Part shown: positions 18,085 to 27,594 of the stretch, one piece after another
How the letters are laid out: each line of letters opens with the position of its first letter
Numbering within the stretch: position 1 is the first letter of the stretch
NCBI RefSeq assembly: GCF_030815415.1
Contig: NZ_JAUSWW010000001.1
Span: 7,626,001 to 7,690,000 of the forward strand
Direction of reading: 5' to 3'
Source: Streptomyces canus
Lineage (GTDB): Bacteria; Actinomycetota; Actinomycetes; Streptomycetales; Streptomycetaceae
Length of the DNA stretch: 64,000 bases
The notes under the pieces: model-generated
The model's database searches: none
What the model was told of the DNA's origin: nothing
Seen by the model: only the letters and a program-made list of their open reading frames with translations
Made by a program: the position numbers and the translations under genes

Positions 18085-19038
18085 GTGGCTGGTTCACAAG
18101 GAAGCTGGACGGGCGGCGCGCTGACGGCGGGGTCGCTGTGGAAACCGAAGTACGCGGCACGCGCCGTGTTCCATCCGGCGTGGATACCGGAGTCCGTCGA
18201 CCCGGCGGTGGAACAGCTGAAGAAGATCCGTCTCATCGCCGGGACGGTCGCGGCGATCGGTGTGTACACCTTCGTCGAGGGCGGGTTCGCCTTCGACGAG
18301 ATGCTGGAGAACATGCTGACGGCCTCCGTCGTCCTGCTCCTCATCACACCGCTGACGGTCGGCATCATGCTCTTCGTGTGGCGGCGGCGCGGCTCGGTGA
18401 GCGGGCTGAAGCCCTCGCTGTTCAACTCGCTGAAGCTGCTGCTGCTCTTCGTGGGGACGATCGTGCTCACGGTCGTGCTGCTGCAGTCGGCGGGCGGCGC
18501 GGGGTTCTTCATCCTGGTCCTCGGCCCTGCCGTGCTGTGGCTGATCGGTTTCGTGGCCCGCGGGGCCTGGCACGTGGGCGCGAACTTCTTCGGCACCGCG
18601 GGCGTGCACCGCTGTCTGCCGCCGCTGCTCGCCGCGGTCACGTCCTGGCTGATGGCCCTCCCCGACCTGCTCACGGGCGACCTGCACGGGCTCAGCCTCG
18701 GGATGGGCGTCCTGTTCATCCTGGGCGCACCCCTGACGGTCACGGGGATCGCGCTGCTGGAGATGCGGCGACTGGAGCAGCGCTACGGCATCCGGCTGGC
18801 GGCCCACCCGGCCACCCACCCGCACCTCACCCCGCCGCCCCCGCCGATGCCGCCGAACGCCCCTCCGGCGCCGCCGTACCTGCCGCCGCAGGGCAACCCG
18901 TACGGGCCGGGCACGGGACAGCCGTACCACCCGGGCAACCCGTACGGGCCGGGCGCAGGGCAGCCGTACCCCCACGGCAACCCGTACGGGCCGTCGGCCG
19001 GGAACCCCTACAACCAGGGCAATCCCTACGGGCACTGA
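18085..19038 (+). CDS. Membrane protein with Pro/Gly/Tyr-rich repeat tail
   Basis: 317-residue membrane protein of unknown function. After about 50 soluble residues there are about five hydrophobic segments (near 49-68, 80-102, 117-137, 140-162, 183-235). The last 65 residues start with a Pro tract and contain three copies of a 14-residue unit of the form NPYGPGxGQPYxxG plus a final NPYGH. Such tails in Streptomyces envelope proteins are thought to be flexible scaffolding regions. Start GTG 18085 has GGGGGAG six bases upstream. It converges on pgl, separated by a hairpin. Confidence 0.8.
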   Translation: MAGSQGSWTGGALTAGSLWKPKYAARAVFHPAWIPESVDPAVEQLKKIRLIAGTVAAIGVYTFVEGGFAFDEMLENMLTASVVLLLITPLTVGIMLFVWRRRGSVSGLKPSLFNSLKLLLLFVGTIVLTVVLLQSAGGAGFFILVLGPAVLWLIGFVARGAWHVGANFFGTAGVHRCLPPLLAAVTSWLMALPDLLTGDLHGLSLGMGVLFILGAPLTVTGIALLEMRRLEQRYGIRLAAHPATHPHLTPPPPPMPPNAPPAPPYLPPQGNPYGPGTGQPYHPGNPYGPGAGQPYPHGNPYGPSAGNPYNQGNPYGH

Positions 19039-19078
19039 CGGGCCCCGGCTCCGCCGCGGCAGCGTGCCGTGAACGCGA

Positions 19079-19109
19079 GACGGCCCCAGGTCATCGACCT
19101 GGGGCCGTC
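19079..19109. terminator. Bidirectional terminator between convergent genes
   Basis: A perfect 14-bp stem (19079-19092 with 19096-19109) and loop ATC sit between the membrane protein gene (plus) and pgl (minus). The symmetry allows it to serve both transcripts. Confidence 0.8.
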
Positions 19110-19120
19110 CGGCAGTGCGC

Positions 19121-19903
19121 TCAGGGTGACGCCGGTGGATACAGCGCGCGCGGCAGTTGTGAGGCCGCTGCCGCGTCCAGGAGCCACAGGGTGCGCCGAC
19201 GGCCCTGTGCGCCGGCCGCCGGAGCCTGGATCTCGCCCGCGCCCGAGAGGGCGATCGCCGCCGCCTGGGCCTTGTCCTCGCCGGCCGCGAGGAGCCAGAC
19301 CTCACGGGCGGCGCGGATGGCGGGCAGCGTCAGGGTCACGCGCGTCGGCGGGGGCTTCGGCGCGCCGTGGACACCGACCACCGTGCGCTCGGTCTCGCGG
19401 ACCGCCGGGAGCTCCGGGAACAGCGACGCGACATGCGTGTCCGGACCGACGCCCAGCATCAGCACGTCGAAGGTCGGCACCGAGCCGTGGTTCTCCGGGC
19501 CCGCCGCACGGGCGAGCTCCTCGGCGTAGGCGGCCGCCGCCGCGTCCACGTCCTTGCCGTACGGGCCGTCCGAGGCGGGCATGGCGTGCACCCGCTTCGG
19601 GTCGAGCGGCACCGAGTCCAGCAGGGCCTCGCGGGCCTGTGTGACATTGCGGTCCGGGTCGCCCTCGGGCAGGAACCGCTCGTCACCCCACCACAGGTCG
19701 AGCCGGCCCCAGTCGATCGCGTCCCGTGCGGGAGCCGCCGCCAGCGCGGCCAGCAGGCCGTTGCCGTTGCGGCCGCCGGTGAGGACCACGGACGCGTAAC
19801 CACGGGAGGCCTGCGAGTCCACGATCTTCGTGATCAGACGGGCCGCGGCGGCCTGCGCCATCAGCTCCTTGTCGCGGTGCACGACCAGCTGCGGAGTGCT
19901 CAC
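19121..19903 (-). CDS. pgl: 6-phosphogluconolactonase
   Basis: 260-residue lactonase hydrolysing 6-phosphogluconolactone, step two of the oxidative pentose-phosphate pathway. Family motifs: VVLTGGRNGNGLL (phosphate loop), WWGDERFLPEGDPDRN, and MLGVGPDTHVASLFPE, whose His is catalytic in the family. Its GTG start overlaps the opcA stop as GTGA (19900-19903), and it is the last gene of the tkt-tal-zwf-opcA-pgl operon. Confidence 0.94.
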   Translation of the reverse strand: MSTPQLVVHRDKELMAQAAAARLITKIVDSQASRGYASVVLTGGRNGNGLLAALAAAPARDAIDWGRLDLWWGDERFLPEGDPDRNVTQAREALLDSVPLDPKRVHAMPASDGPYGKDVDAAAAAYAEELARAAGPENHGSVPTFDVLMLGVGPDTHVASLFPELPAVRETERTVVGVHGAPKPPPTRVTLTLPAIRAAREVWLLAAGEDKAQAAAIALSGAGEIQAPAAGAQGRRRTLWLLDAAAASQLPRALYPPASP

Positions 19904-20970
19904 TTGGCCGCCGCCTTCTTCACCGGGCCGGGCTTGGCCGTCGCCTTCTTCGCGGGAGCCTTCGCCGCCTCCTCCACCGGAACCGCGACCGGTTCCTCGG
20001 AAGCGACCGGAGCCGGAGCCGCCGGAGCGGCCGCGCCCTGCGCCGAAGGGTTCAGCCGCTCCACCCCGAACCGCAGCGCCGAAGCGTACGTGTCGTCCGG
20101 GTCGAGCCGCCGCAGTTCCTCAGCGATCAGCTCGGCCGTCTCCCGCCGCTTGAGCGCCACCGCACGGTCCGGCTGGCCCTCGATGGACAGCGTCGCCAGC
20201 GAGCCGTCCGCGCGGTCCAGGGTGATCGGACCGTGGCTGGTGTCCATGCGGACCGCGGTGAGGCCGGGACCGCCCGACAGTGAACGCTTCACCGGGACGT
20301 CCAGCCGGTCCGCGAGCCACATCGCCAGGAGCTCGCAGCTCGGGTTGAACTCCTCGCCCTCCACCTCGACGGCGTTGACGTCCACGGTGACCTGGTCCAG
20401 GGCCGCGGCCAGCATCGAGCGCCAGGGCGTGATGCGGGTCCAGGACAGATCGGTGTCGCCCGGCGTGTAGGTGTCGGCGCGGGCGCCGAGGTCCCGTACC
20501 GGCTGCTCGGAGGCGTAGGTGTCGGTGACCCGGCGCTGGGCGAGGGCGCCCAGCGGGTCGTTCGCCGGGTCGATCGGTGCCTCCACCGGCCACCAGACGA
20601 CCACGGGGGCGTCGGGCAGCAGCAGCGGCAGGACGACCGACTGGGCGTGGTGCACGACATCGCCGTACAGCCGCAGGACCACCGTCTCGCCGGTGCCCGC
20701 GTCCGCGCCCACCCGCACCTCGGCGTCGAGGCGGGACTGGGTGCGGTCGCGGGGAGTGCGGGAGACGCGCTTGATGACCACGAGCGTGCGCGAGGGGTGC
20801 TCGCGCGACGCGTCGTTGGCGGCCTTCAGGGCGTCGTACGCGTTCTCCTCGTCCGTGACGATGACCAGCGTGAGCACCATGCCGACGGCCGGTGTGCCGA
20901 TGGCCCGGCGGCCCTTGACCAGTGCCTTGTTGATCTTGCTGGCGGTGGTGTCCGTGAGGTCTATCTTCAT
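19900..20970 (-). CDS. opcA: Glucose-6-phosphate dehydrogenase assembly protein OpcA
   Basis: 356-residue OpcA, required for assembly or activity of Zwf in cyanobacteria and actinobacteria. The conserved body covers about 1-310 (LTDTTASKINKALVKGRRA; VVWWPVEAP; LDWTRITPWR-like segment). The last 45 residues are a Lys/Ala/Pro-rich low-complexity tail (KKATAKPGPVKKAAAK), absent in short homologues. The ATG overlaps the zwf stop as ATGA, so the two partner proteins are translated in a coupled way. Confidence 0.94.
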   Translation of the reverse strand: MKIDLTDTTASKINKALVKGRRAIGTPAVGMVLTLVIVTDEENAYDALKAANDASREHPSRTLVVIKRVSRTPRDRTQSRLDAEVRVGADAGTGETVVLRLYGDVVHHAQSVVLPLLLPDAPVVVWWPVEAPIDPANDPLGALAQRRVTDTYASEQPVRDLGARADTYTPGDTDLSWTRITPWRSMLAAALDQVTVDVNAVEVEGEEFNPSCELLAMWLADRLDVPVKRSLSGGPGLTAVRMDTSHGPITLDRADGSLATLSIEGQPDRAVALKRRETAELIAEELRRLDPDDTYASALRFGVERLNPSAQGAAAPAAPAPVASEEPVAVPVEEAAKAPAKKATAKPGPVKKAAAK

Positions 20971-22490
20971 GGCCGGCGCCAGCTCCGTCCCTCTCGTTCG
21001 AGCATTTCGTCCGCCTCGACCGGCCCCCAGGTGCCGGACGGGTACTGGGCCGGCTTGCCGTGCTCGTCCCAGTACTCCTCGATCGGGTCGAGGATCTTCC
21101 AGGACAGCTCGACCTCCTCGGTGCGCGGGAAGAGATTCGAGTCGCCGAGCAGGACGTCGAGGATCAGTCGCTCGTACGCCTCGGGCGAGGACTCCGTGAA
21201 GGACTCGCCGTAGGCGAAGTCCATCGACACGTCCCGGATCTCCATGGAGGTGCCGGGGACCTTCGAACCGAAGCGGACCGTGATGCCCTCGTCGGGCTGG
21301 ACGCGGATGACGATCGCGTTGGAGCCCAGCTCCTCGGTGGCCGTCGAGTCGAAGGGGGAGTGCGGCGCCCGCTGGAACACCACCGCGATCTCGGTGACCC
21401 GGCGGCCCAGGCGCTTGCCGGTGCGCAGGTAGAAGGGGACGCCCGCCCAGCGGCGGTTGTCGACCTCCAGCTTGATGGCGGCGTACGTGTCCGTCTTGGA
21501 CTTGGGGTCGATGCCCTCCTCCTGGAGGTACCCGACCGCCTGCTCACCGCCCTGCCAGCCCTCCGCGTACTGTCCGCGGACGGTGTCCCGGCCCAGGTCC
21601 TTCGGCAGCTTCACCGCGCCGAGCACCTTGGTCTTCTCGGCGGCCAGCGCGTCCGCGTCGAAGGAGGACGGCTCCTCCATGGCGGTGAGGGCCATGAGCT
21701 GGAGGAGGTGGTTCTGGATGACGTCACGGGCGGCGCCGATGCCGTCGTAGTAGCCGGCCCGGCCGCCGACGCCGATGTCCTCGGCCATCGTGATCTGCAC
21801 ATGGTCCACGAAGGACCGGTTCCAGATCGGCTCGAACATCTGGTTGGCGAAGCGGAGCGCCAGGATGTTCTGGACGGTCTCCTTGCCGAGGTAGTGGTCG
21901 ATCCGGAAGACCTGGTCCGGGGCGAAGACCTCGTGGACGACCTTGTTGAGGTCCTCGGCCGACTTCAGGTCGTGACCGAAGGGCTTCTCGATGACCGCAC
22001 GTCGCCAGGAGCCGGCGGACTGGTCGGTGAGCCCGTGCTTCTTCAGCTGCTGGATGACCACCGGGAAGGAGCGCGGCGGCACCGACAGGTAGAAGGCGAA
22101 GTTGCCGCCCGTGCCCTGTGCCTTGTCGAGCTCCTCGATGGTGCCGCGCAGCCGCTCGAACGCGTCGTCGTCGTCGAAGGTGCCCTGGACGAAGCGCATC
22201 CCCTGGATGAGCTGCTGCCAGACCTCCTCGCGGAACGGCGTACGGGCGTGCTCCTTGACGGCGTCATGGACCTCCTGCGCGAAGTCCTCGTGCTGCCACT
22301 CGCGGCGGGCGAAACCGACCAGCGAGAAGCCCGGCGGCAGCAGACCCCGGTTCGCGAGGTCGTACACCGCGGGCATGAGCTTCTTCCGGGACAAATCGCC
22401 CGTGACGCCGAAGATGACGAGCCCCGACGGCCCCGCGATACGCGGGAGCCGTCGGTCGGCGGGGTCACGCAGCGGGTTGCTGCTCGACAA
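20967..22490 (-). CDS. zwf: Glucose-6-phosphate 1-dehydrogenase
   Basis: 507-residue NADP-dependent dehydrogenase starting the oxidative pentose-phosphate pathway. It has the nucleotide-binding VIFGVTGDLSRKKL, the active-site RIDHYLGKE and the structural NQMFEPIWNR. The start is TTG 22490, four bases after the tal stop, with GGAGGG positioned inside the end of tal; this gives the SSSNPLRDPADRR N-terminus typical of Streptomyces Zwf. An in-frame ATG at 22652 would run back through tal and is rejected. Downstream it overlaps opcA. Confidence 0.95.
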   Translation of the reverse strand: MSSSNPLRDPADRRLPRIAGPSGLVIFGVTGDLSRKKLMPAVYDLANRGLLPPGFSLVGFARREWQHEDFAQEVHDAVKEHARTPFREEVWQQLIQGMRFVQGTFDDDDAFERLRGTIEELDKAQGTGGNFAFYLSVPPRSFPVVIQQLKKHGLTDQSAGSWRRAVIEKPFGHDLKSAEDLNKVVHEVFAPDQVFRIDHYLGKETVQNILALRFANQMFEPIWNRSFVDHVQITMAEDIGVGGRAGYYDGIGAARDVIQNHLLQLMALTAMEEPSSFDADALAAEKTKVLGAVKLPKDLGRDTVRGQYAEGWQGGEQAVGYLQEEGIDPKSKTDTYAAIKLEVDNRRWAGVPFYLRTGKRLGRRVTEIAVVFQRAPHSPFDSTATEELGSNAIVIRVQPDEGITVRFGSKVPGTSMEIRDVSMDFAYGESFTESSPEAYERLILDVLLGDSNLFPRTEEVELSWKILDPIEEYWDEHGKPAQYPSGTWGPVEADEMLEREGRSWRRP

Positions 22491-22494
22491 GGTT

Positions 22495-23613
22495 TCAGCC
22501 CTCCGAGGGGGCGAGGCGCTCCAGCTCTGCCTCGGTCGACTTGAGCAGGTCGTTCCAGGACGCCTCGAACTTCTCGACGCCCTCGTCCTCCAGCAGCTGC
22601 ACGACCTCGTCGTAGGAGATCCCGAGCTTCTCGACCGCGTCGATCTCGGCACGGGCCTGCTCGTAGGTGCCGGAGACGGCGTTGCCGCGGATCTCGCCGC
22701 TCGCCTCGGTGGCCTGAAGAGTGGCTTCCGGCATGGTGTTCACCGTGTTCGGCGCCACCAGCTCGTCGACGTAGAGGGTCGGCTTGTAGGCCGGGTCCTT
22801 CACGCCGGTCGAGGCCCACAGCGGGCGCTGCTTGTTGGCCCGCGCCTTGTCCAGCTCCTGCCAGCGGGAAGAGGAGAAGACCTCTTCGTACGCCTCGTAG
22901 GCCAGACGCGCGTTGGCGACGCCCGCCTTGCCGCGGGCGGCCTTGGCCGCCTCGGTGCCGAGCGCGTCGATCCGCTTGTCGATCTCGGTGTCCACGCGGG
23001 ACACGAAGAAGGACGCCACGGAGTGGATCAGGGAGAGGTCCAGGCCCTTGGCCTTGGCCTTCTCCAGACCCGCGAGGTACGCGTCCATGACCTCGCGGTA
23101 GCGCTCCAGCGAGAAGATCAGCGTGACGTTGACGCTGATGCCGTTGCCGATCACCTCGGTGATGGCCGGCAGGCCCGCCTTGGTGGCCGGGATCTTGATG
23201 AGGGTGTTGGGGCGGTCGACCAGCCAGGCCAGCTGCTTGGCCTCGGCGACGGTCGCCTTGGTGTTGTGGGCCAGGCGCGGGTCGACCTCGATCGACACAC
23301 GGCCGTCCTGGCCGCCGGTGGCGTCGAAGACCGGGCGCAGGATGTCGGCGGCGTCACGGACGTCCGCCGTCGTGATCATGCGGATGGCCTCTTCGACGGT
23401 GACCTTGCGGGCGGCGAGGTCGGACAGCTGCTGGTCGTAGCCGTCGCCCTGGGAGATCGCCTTCTGGAAGATCGACGGGTTGGTCGTGACGCCCACGACG
23501 TGCTGCTGGTCGATCAGTTCGGCGAGGTTGCCGGACGTGATCCGCTTGCGCGACAGGTCGTCCAGCCAGATCGCGACGCCTTCTTCGGAGAGGCGCTTGA
23601 GTGCGTCTGTCAT
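22495..23613 (-). CDS. tal: Transaldolase
   Basis: 372-residue transaldolase of the long actinobacterial class, moving a dihydroxyacetone unit between sugar phosphates. The Schiff-base Lys lies in TLIKIPATKAG; the N-terminal VAIWLDDLSR and GVTTNPSIFQKAI and the sequence SVASFFVSRVDTEID are family signatures. ATG 23613 is preceded by GGAGATG. It lies 33 bp after tkt and 4 bp before zwf. Confidence 0.96.
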   Translation of the reverse strand: MTDALKRLSEEGVAIWLDDLSRKRITSGNLAELIDQQHVVGVTTNPSIFQKAISQGDGYDQQLSDLAARKVTVEEAIRMITTADVRDAADILRPVFDATGGQDGRVSIEVDPRLAHNTKATVAEAKQLAWLVDRPNTLIKIPATKAGLPAITEVIGNGISVNVTLIFSLERYREVMDAYLAGLEKAKAKGLDLSLIHSVASFFVSRVDTEIDKRIDALGTEAAKAARGKAGVANARLAYEAYEEVFSSSRWQELDKARANKQRPLWASTGVKDPAYKPTLYVDELVAPNTVNTMPEATLQATEASGEIRGNAVSGTYEQARAEIDAVEKLGISYDEVVQLLEDEGVEKFEASWNDLLKSTEAELERLAPSEG

Positions 23614-23646
23614 GGAATTACATCTCCTACGTGTCGTATGTGAGCG

Positions 23647-25734
23647 TCAGCGCTGGGCAGCGGCGAGGGATTCCCGCGCCTTCGCGGCCACGTTCTCCGC
23701 AGTGAAGCCGAACTCCTGGAAGAGGACCTTGCCGTCGGCCGAAGCACCGAAGTGCTCCAGGGAAACGATGCGGCCCGCGTCCCCGACGTACTTGTGCCAG
23801 GTGAGACCGATACCGGCCTCCACCGCGACACGCGCCTTCACCGACGGCGGCAGGACGCTGTCCCGGTACCCCTGGTCCTGCTCCTCGAACCACTCCACGC
23901 ACGGCATCGACACGACGCGCGTCGGCACACCGTCGGCCTCCAGCCGCTCGCGCGCCTCGACGGCGACGTGTACCTCGGAACCCGTGGCGATGAGCACGAC
24001 CTCGGGGGCGTTGTTCGACGCCTCGAAGAGGACGTAGCCGCCCTTCACCGCGTCCTCGTTGGACTCGTACGTCGGCACGCCCTGACGGGTCAGCGCCAGA
24101 CCGTGCGGGGCGCCCTTGCCGAAGACCTTCGTGTAGCGCTTGAGGATCTCGCGCCAGGCGATGGCGGTCTCGTTGGCGTCGGCCGGGCGGACCACGTTCA
24201 GGCCCGGGATGGCGCGCAGCGAGGCCAGGTGCTCGACCGGCTGGTGGGTGGGGCCGTCCTCGCCGAGACCGATGGAGTCGTGCGTCCATACGTACGTCAC
24301 CGGCAGGTGCATCAGCGCCGACAGCCGTACCGCGTTGCGCATGTAGTCGGAGAAGACGAGGAACGTACCGCCGTAGATACGGGTGTTGCCGTGCAGCGCG
24401 ATGCCGTTCATCTCCGCGGCCATGGAGTGCTCGCGGATGCCGAAGTGGATCGTGCGGCCGTACGGGTTCGCCTCCGGCAGCGGGTTGTCCGCCGGTAGGA
24501 AGGAACTGTTCTTGTCGATCGTGGTGTTGTTCGAGCCGGCCAGGTCGGCGGAGCCGCCCCACAGCTCGGGGATCACCGCGCCGAGGGCCTGGAGCACCTT
24601 GCCGGAGGCGGCACGCGTGGCGACACCCTTGCCGGGCTCGAAGACCGGGAGCTTGTCCTCCCAGCCCTTGGGCAGCTCACCGGCGACGATGCGGTCGAAC
24701 TCGGCGGCGCGCTCGGCGTTGTTGTTGCGCCACTCCTGGAGCTGCTTCTCCCACTCGGCCTTGGCCTGGCGGCCACGGTCCAGGGCGCCCCGGGTGTGGT
24801 TGATGACCTCGTCGGAGACCTCGAAGCTCTGCTCCGGGTCGAAGCCCAGCACCCGCTTGGTCGCCGCGACCTCGTCGTCGCCGAGCGCCGAGCCGTGGGC
24901 GGCCTCGGTGTTCTGCGCGTTCGGGGCGGGCCAGGCGATGATCGAGCGCATCGCAATGAAGGACGGCTTGTCCGTCACCTGCTTCGCGGCCTGGATCGCG
25001 TCGTAGAGGGCGTGCGGGTCGAGGTCGCCGTCCGGCTTCGGGGCGACACGCTGCACATGCCAGCCGTACGCCTCGTAGCGCTTGGCGGTGTCCTCGGAGA
25101 CGGCCGTCTCGGTGTCGCCCTCGATCGAGATGTGGTTGTCGTCCCACAGAAGCACGAGGTTGCCGAGCTTCTGGTGGCCGGCCAGCGAGGACGCCTCGGC
25201 GGAGATACCCTCCTGGAGACAGCCGTCACCGGCGATGGCGTACACGAAGTGGTCGAACGGGGACTCGCCCTCGGCGGCCTCCGGGTCGAACAGGCCGCGC
25301 TCGTAGCGCGCGGCCATCGCCATGCCCACCGCGTTGGCGACGCCCTGGCCGAGCGGGCCGGTCGTCGTCTCGACGCCCTTGGTGTGGCCGTACTCCGGGT
25401 GGCCGGGGGTCTTGGAGCCCCACGTCCTGAACGACTTCAGATCATCCAGCTCCAGGCCGAAGCCGGCCAGGTAGAGCTGGGTGTAGAGGGTCAGGGACGA
25501 GTGGCCCGCGGACAGCACGAAGCGGTCACGTCCGACCCATTCGGGGTCGGCGGGGTCGTGCCGCATCACCTTCTGGAAGAGGGTGTAGGCGGCGGGAGCC
25601 AGGCTCATCGCCGTACCGGGATGGCCGTTGCCGACCTTCTGTACGGCGTCGGCGGCCAGGACGCGGGCGGTGTCGACGGCCCGCTGGTCCAGCTCGGTCC
25701 ACTCGAGGTCTGTGGTGGTCGGCTTGGTGCTCAC
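23647..25734 (-). CDS. tkt: Transketolase
   Basis: 695-residue TPP enzyme transferring two-carbon units. The TPP and Mg site is GDGCLQEGISAEASSLAG...DDNHISIEGDT; the substrate loop has GHPGTAMSLAP; the pyrimidine domain has MHLPVTYVWTHDSIGLGEDGPTHQP and the C-terminal domain ends with EHFGASA. Start GTG 25734 with GAGAGGAG upstream. First gene of the five-gene pentose-phosphate operon, reading divergently from ctaB. Confidence 0.97.
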   Translation of the reverse strand: MSTKPTTTDLEWTELDQRAVDTARVLAADAVQKVGNGHPGTAMSLAPAAYTLFQKVMRHDPADPEWVGRDRFVLSAGHSSLTLYTQLYLAGFGLELDDLKSFRTWGSKTPGHPEYGHTKGVETTTGPLGQGVANAVGMAMAARYERGLFDPEAAEGESPFDHFVYAIAGDGCLQEGISAEASSLAGHQKLGNLVLLWDDNHISIEGDTETAVSEDTAKRYEAYGWHVQRVAPKPDGDLDPHALYDAIQAAKQVTDKPSFIAMRSIIAWPAPNAQNTEAAHGSALGDDEVAATKRVLGFDPEQSFEVSDEVINHTRGALDRGRQAKAEWEKQLQEWRNNNAERAAEFDRIVAGELPKGWEDKLPVFEPGKGVATRAASGKVLQALGAVIPELWGGSADLAGSNNTTIDKNSSFLPADNPLPEANPYGRTIHFGIREHSMAAEMNGIALHGNTRIYGGTFLVFSDYMRNAVRLSALMHLPVTYVWTHDSIGLGEDGPTHQPVEHLASLRAIPGLNVVRPADANETAIAWREILKRYTKVFGKGAPHGLALTRQGVPTYESNEDAVKGGYVLFEASNNAPEVVLIATGSEVHVAVEARERLEADGVPTRVVSMPCVEWFEEQDQGYRDSVLPPSVKARVAVEAGIGLTWHKYVGDAGRIVSLEHFGASADGKVLFQEFGFTAENVAAKARESLAAAQR

Positions 25735-26117
25735 CCTGGGTCAGGGCTCCTCTCCACATGTCACGCATGTCGAATGCCGGTGCACGGGGCGCCCCGGCCG
25801 TTGTCGAGCCTACCCCCGTAAGTACGTGCGTTTTTTCGCGTCATTCCAGACTGCCGGGAGTCATGACGATCCGCCTCCTGACTGGGCCGATTCGCCATTC
25901 GGCAACTGAATACGGACGCGCTCGTTCGAGTGCTCAACCGAGTGTCGAACGGCTCGTCCGGGGGCGCTGGTCCCCTCTTGCGGGGGTGCTGCCCAACACG
26001 ACCCCACCCCCGCGAATATCGGGGTATGGGCAACGTCTACAGTGGCGTGGTACGCGCGAGCCTTTACCGGGACTTCACACGGGAGGGGTTTGCTGGGATG
26101 TCTCTGTAGGGGTGTGC
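25735..26117. other. Divergent promoter region between tkt and ctaB
   Basis: 383 bp without a gene. It must hold the tkt operon promoter (minus) and the ctaB promoter (plus). Candidate -10 boxes are TAGGCT on the minus strand (25807-25812) and TACAGT on the plus strand (26038-26043), neither with a convincing -35. Open frames entering from the left lack the family N-terminus of CtaB. Confidence 0.45.
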
Positions 26118-27065
26118 GTGACGGCCGTCGAATCCCGTCCAGCCGGGGTGCTGGGGGAGAGCAAGAGCTCGGGTCACCGGCCGTTCGGGGCCCGTGTCAA
26201 GGCATTCGTGGCGCTGACCAAGCCCCGGATCATCGAACTGCTCCTGATCACCACGGTCCCGGTGATGTTCCTCGCCGAGCAGGGGGTGCCCGACCTGACG
26301 CTGGTGCTCCTCACCTGCCTCGGCGGCTACCTCTCCGCGGGCGGCGCCAACGCGCTGAACATGTACATCGACCGCGACATCGACGCGCTCATGGACCGCA
26401 CCTCGCAGAGACCGCTGGTCACCGGCATGGTGTCGCCGCGCGAGTGCCTTGCCTTCGGCATCACCCTCGCGATCGTCTCCACGCTCCTGTTCGGCCTGGC
26501 CGTCAACTGGCTGTCCGCCTGGCTGTCGCTGGGTGCGCTCCTCTTCTACGTCGTCGTCTACACGATGATCCTCAAGCGGCGTACGTCGCAGAACATCGTG
26601 TGGGGCGGCATCGCCGGCTGCCTCCCGGTGCTCATCGGCTGGTCGTCCGTCACGAACTCCCTGTCGTGGGCGCCGGTCATCCTCTTCCTCGTCATGTTCT
26701 TCTGGACGCCGCCGCACTACTGGCCGCTGTCCATGAAGGTGAAGGAGGACTACGCGCGCGTGGGCGTGCCCATGCTGCCGGTGGTCGCCTCCAACAAGGT
26801 GGTCGCCAAGCAGATCGTCATCTACAGCTGGGTCATGGTCGCCGTCTCGCTGCTGCTGACCCCGCTCGGCTACACGGGCTGGTTCTACACGCTGGTGGCG
26901 CTGCTGGCCGGCGGGTTCTGGCTGTGGGAGGCGCACGGACTGCAGAACCGGGCCAAGGCCGAGGTGACGGGCGGCAAGCTCAAGGAGATGCGCCTGTTCC
27001 ACTGGTCGATCACGTACGTGTCGATCCTGTTCCTCGCGGTCGCGGTCGACCCCTTCCTGCGCTGA
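26118..27065 (+). CDS. ctaB: Protoheme IX farnesyltransferase
   Basis: 315-residue UbiA-family prenyltransferase that converts heme B to heme O for cytochrome oxidase. Both polyprenyl-diphosphate motifs are present: NMYIDRDIDALMDRT (Asp-rich, with Arg) and the loop YTMILKRRTSQN. About nine membrane helices are predicted. GTG 26118 has AGGGG five bases before it; GTG 26112 in the same frame is an alternative giving two more residues. Its partner ctaA lies 2.5 kb downstream on the other strand. Confidence 0.94.
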   Translation: MTAVESRPAGVLGESKSSGHRPFGARVKAFVALTKPRIIELLLITTVPVMFLAEQGVPDLTLVLLTCLGGYLSAGGANALNMYIDRDIDALMDRTSQRPLVTGMVSPRECLAFGITLAIVSTLLFGLAVNWLSAWLSLGALLFYVVVYTMILKRRTSQNIVWGGIAGCLPVLIGWSSVTNSLSWAPVILFLVMFFWTPPHYWPLSMKVKEDYARVGVPMLPVVASNKVVAKQIVIYSWVMVAVSLLLTPLGYTGWFYTLVALLAGGFWLWEAHGLQNRAKAEVTGGKLKEMRLFHWSITYVSILFLAVAVDPFLR

Positions 27066-27165
27066 GCGCCCGTGAGGGACGCGGGGGACCGCGCGACCGG
27101 CGCGTGGTCAACACCACGTGACCCGGCAGTCGCAGTACCGGCTACCCGTCGGTAGCATCCTGGTC

Positions 27166-27495
27166 ATGGCAGACACCAAGCAGGCGGCCCAGGCCGAGCG
27201 CCGAGCGACCCGGCTGGCCAAGCAGATCAGCGCCTTCTCCAAGGCACACGGCGGCGCCGAGGGCCAGGTGGCCTACCTGGGCGACCTCGGCGCACGGATC
27301 GCCCTCGTCGGCGAGGACGGCGACTGGGGCAACCTGGTGGCCCCGACCGTCGAGATCGCGCAGAAGGCGGTCGAGAAGGCCGGCATCACCGTCCACGAGG
27401 ACTTCGACGGCGAGTTCGCCGCGAAGGTGCGCACGGGACCGTACGAGTGGACCCGCATGGCGGGCATCCAGGTGGGCGGCCCGAAGAACGGCTGA
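27166..27495 (+). CDS. Hypothetical protein, 109 residues
   Basis: Small soluble protein with a basic, Ala-rich N-terminal helix (KQAAQAERRATRLAKQISAF) and a mixed alpha/beta remainder ending in PYEWTRMAGIQVGG. I recognise no domain; similar proteins appear next to ctaB in other Streptomyces. ATG 27166 is chosen because the codon bias starts there, although no clear ribosome binding site precedes it, so it may be leaderless. Confidence 0.7.
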   Translation: MADTKQAAQAERRATRLAKQISAFSKAHGGAEGQVAYLGDLGARIALVGEDGDWGNLVAPTVEIAQKAVEKAGITVHEDFDGEFAAKVRTGPYEWTRMAGIQVGGPKNG

Positions 27496-27594
27496 CGCAC
27501 ACGGCTTTCACACCGGGTGCGCGACAGCAACACCTGACACCCCGTTCACCCGTTAGGCCCCGTAGCAAGGACACGGTCCAGCACGGGAGCCCGG

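Noticed and set aside
22491..22652. Extended Zwf start at ATG 22652
   Set aside because: It would overlap tal by 160 bp and encode Arg/Ser-rich shadow sequence.
25758..26117. Long N-terminus for CtaB
   Set aside because: The preceding 120 codons have no family match and include low-bias codons; GTG 26118 with AGGGG upstream gives the normal length.
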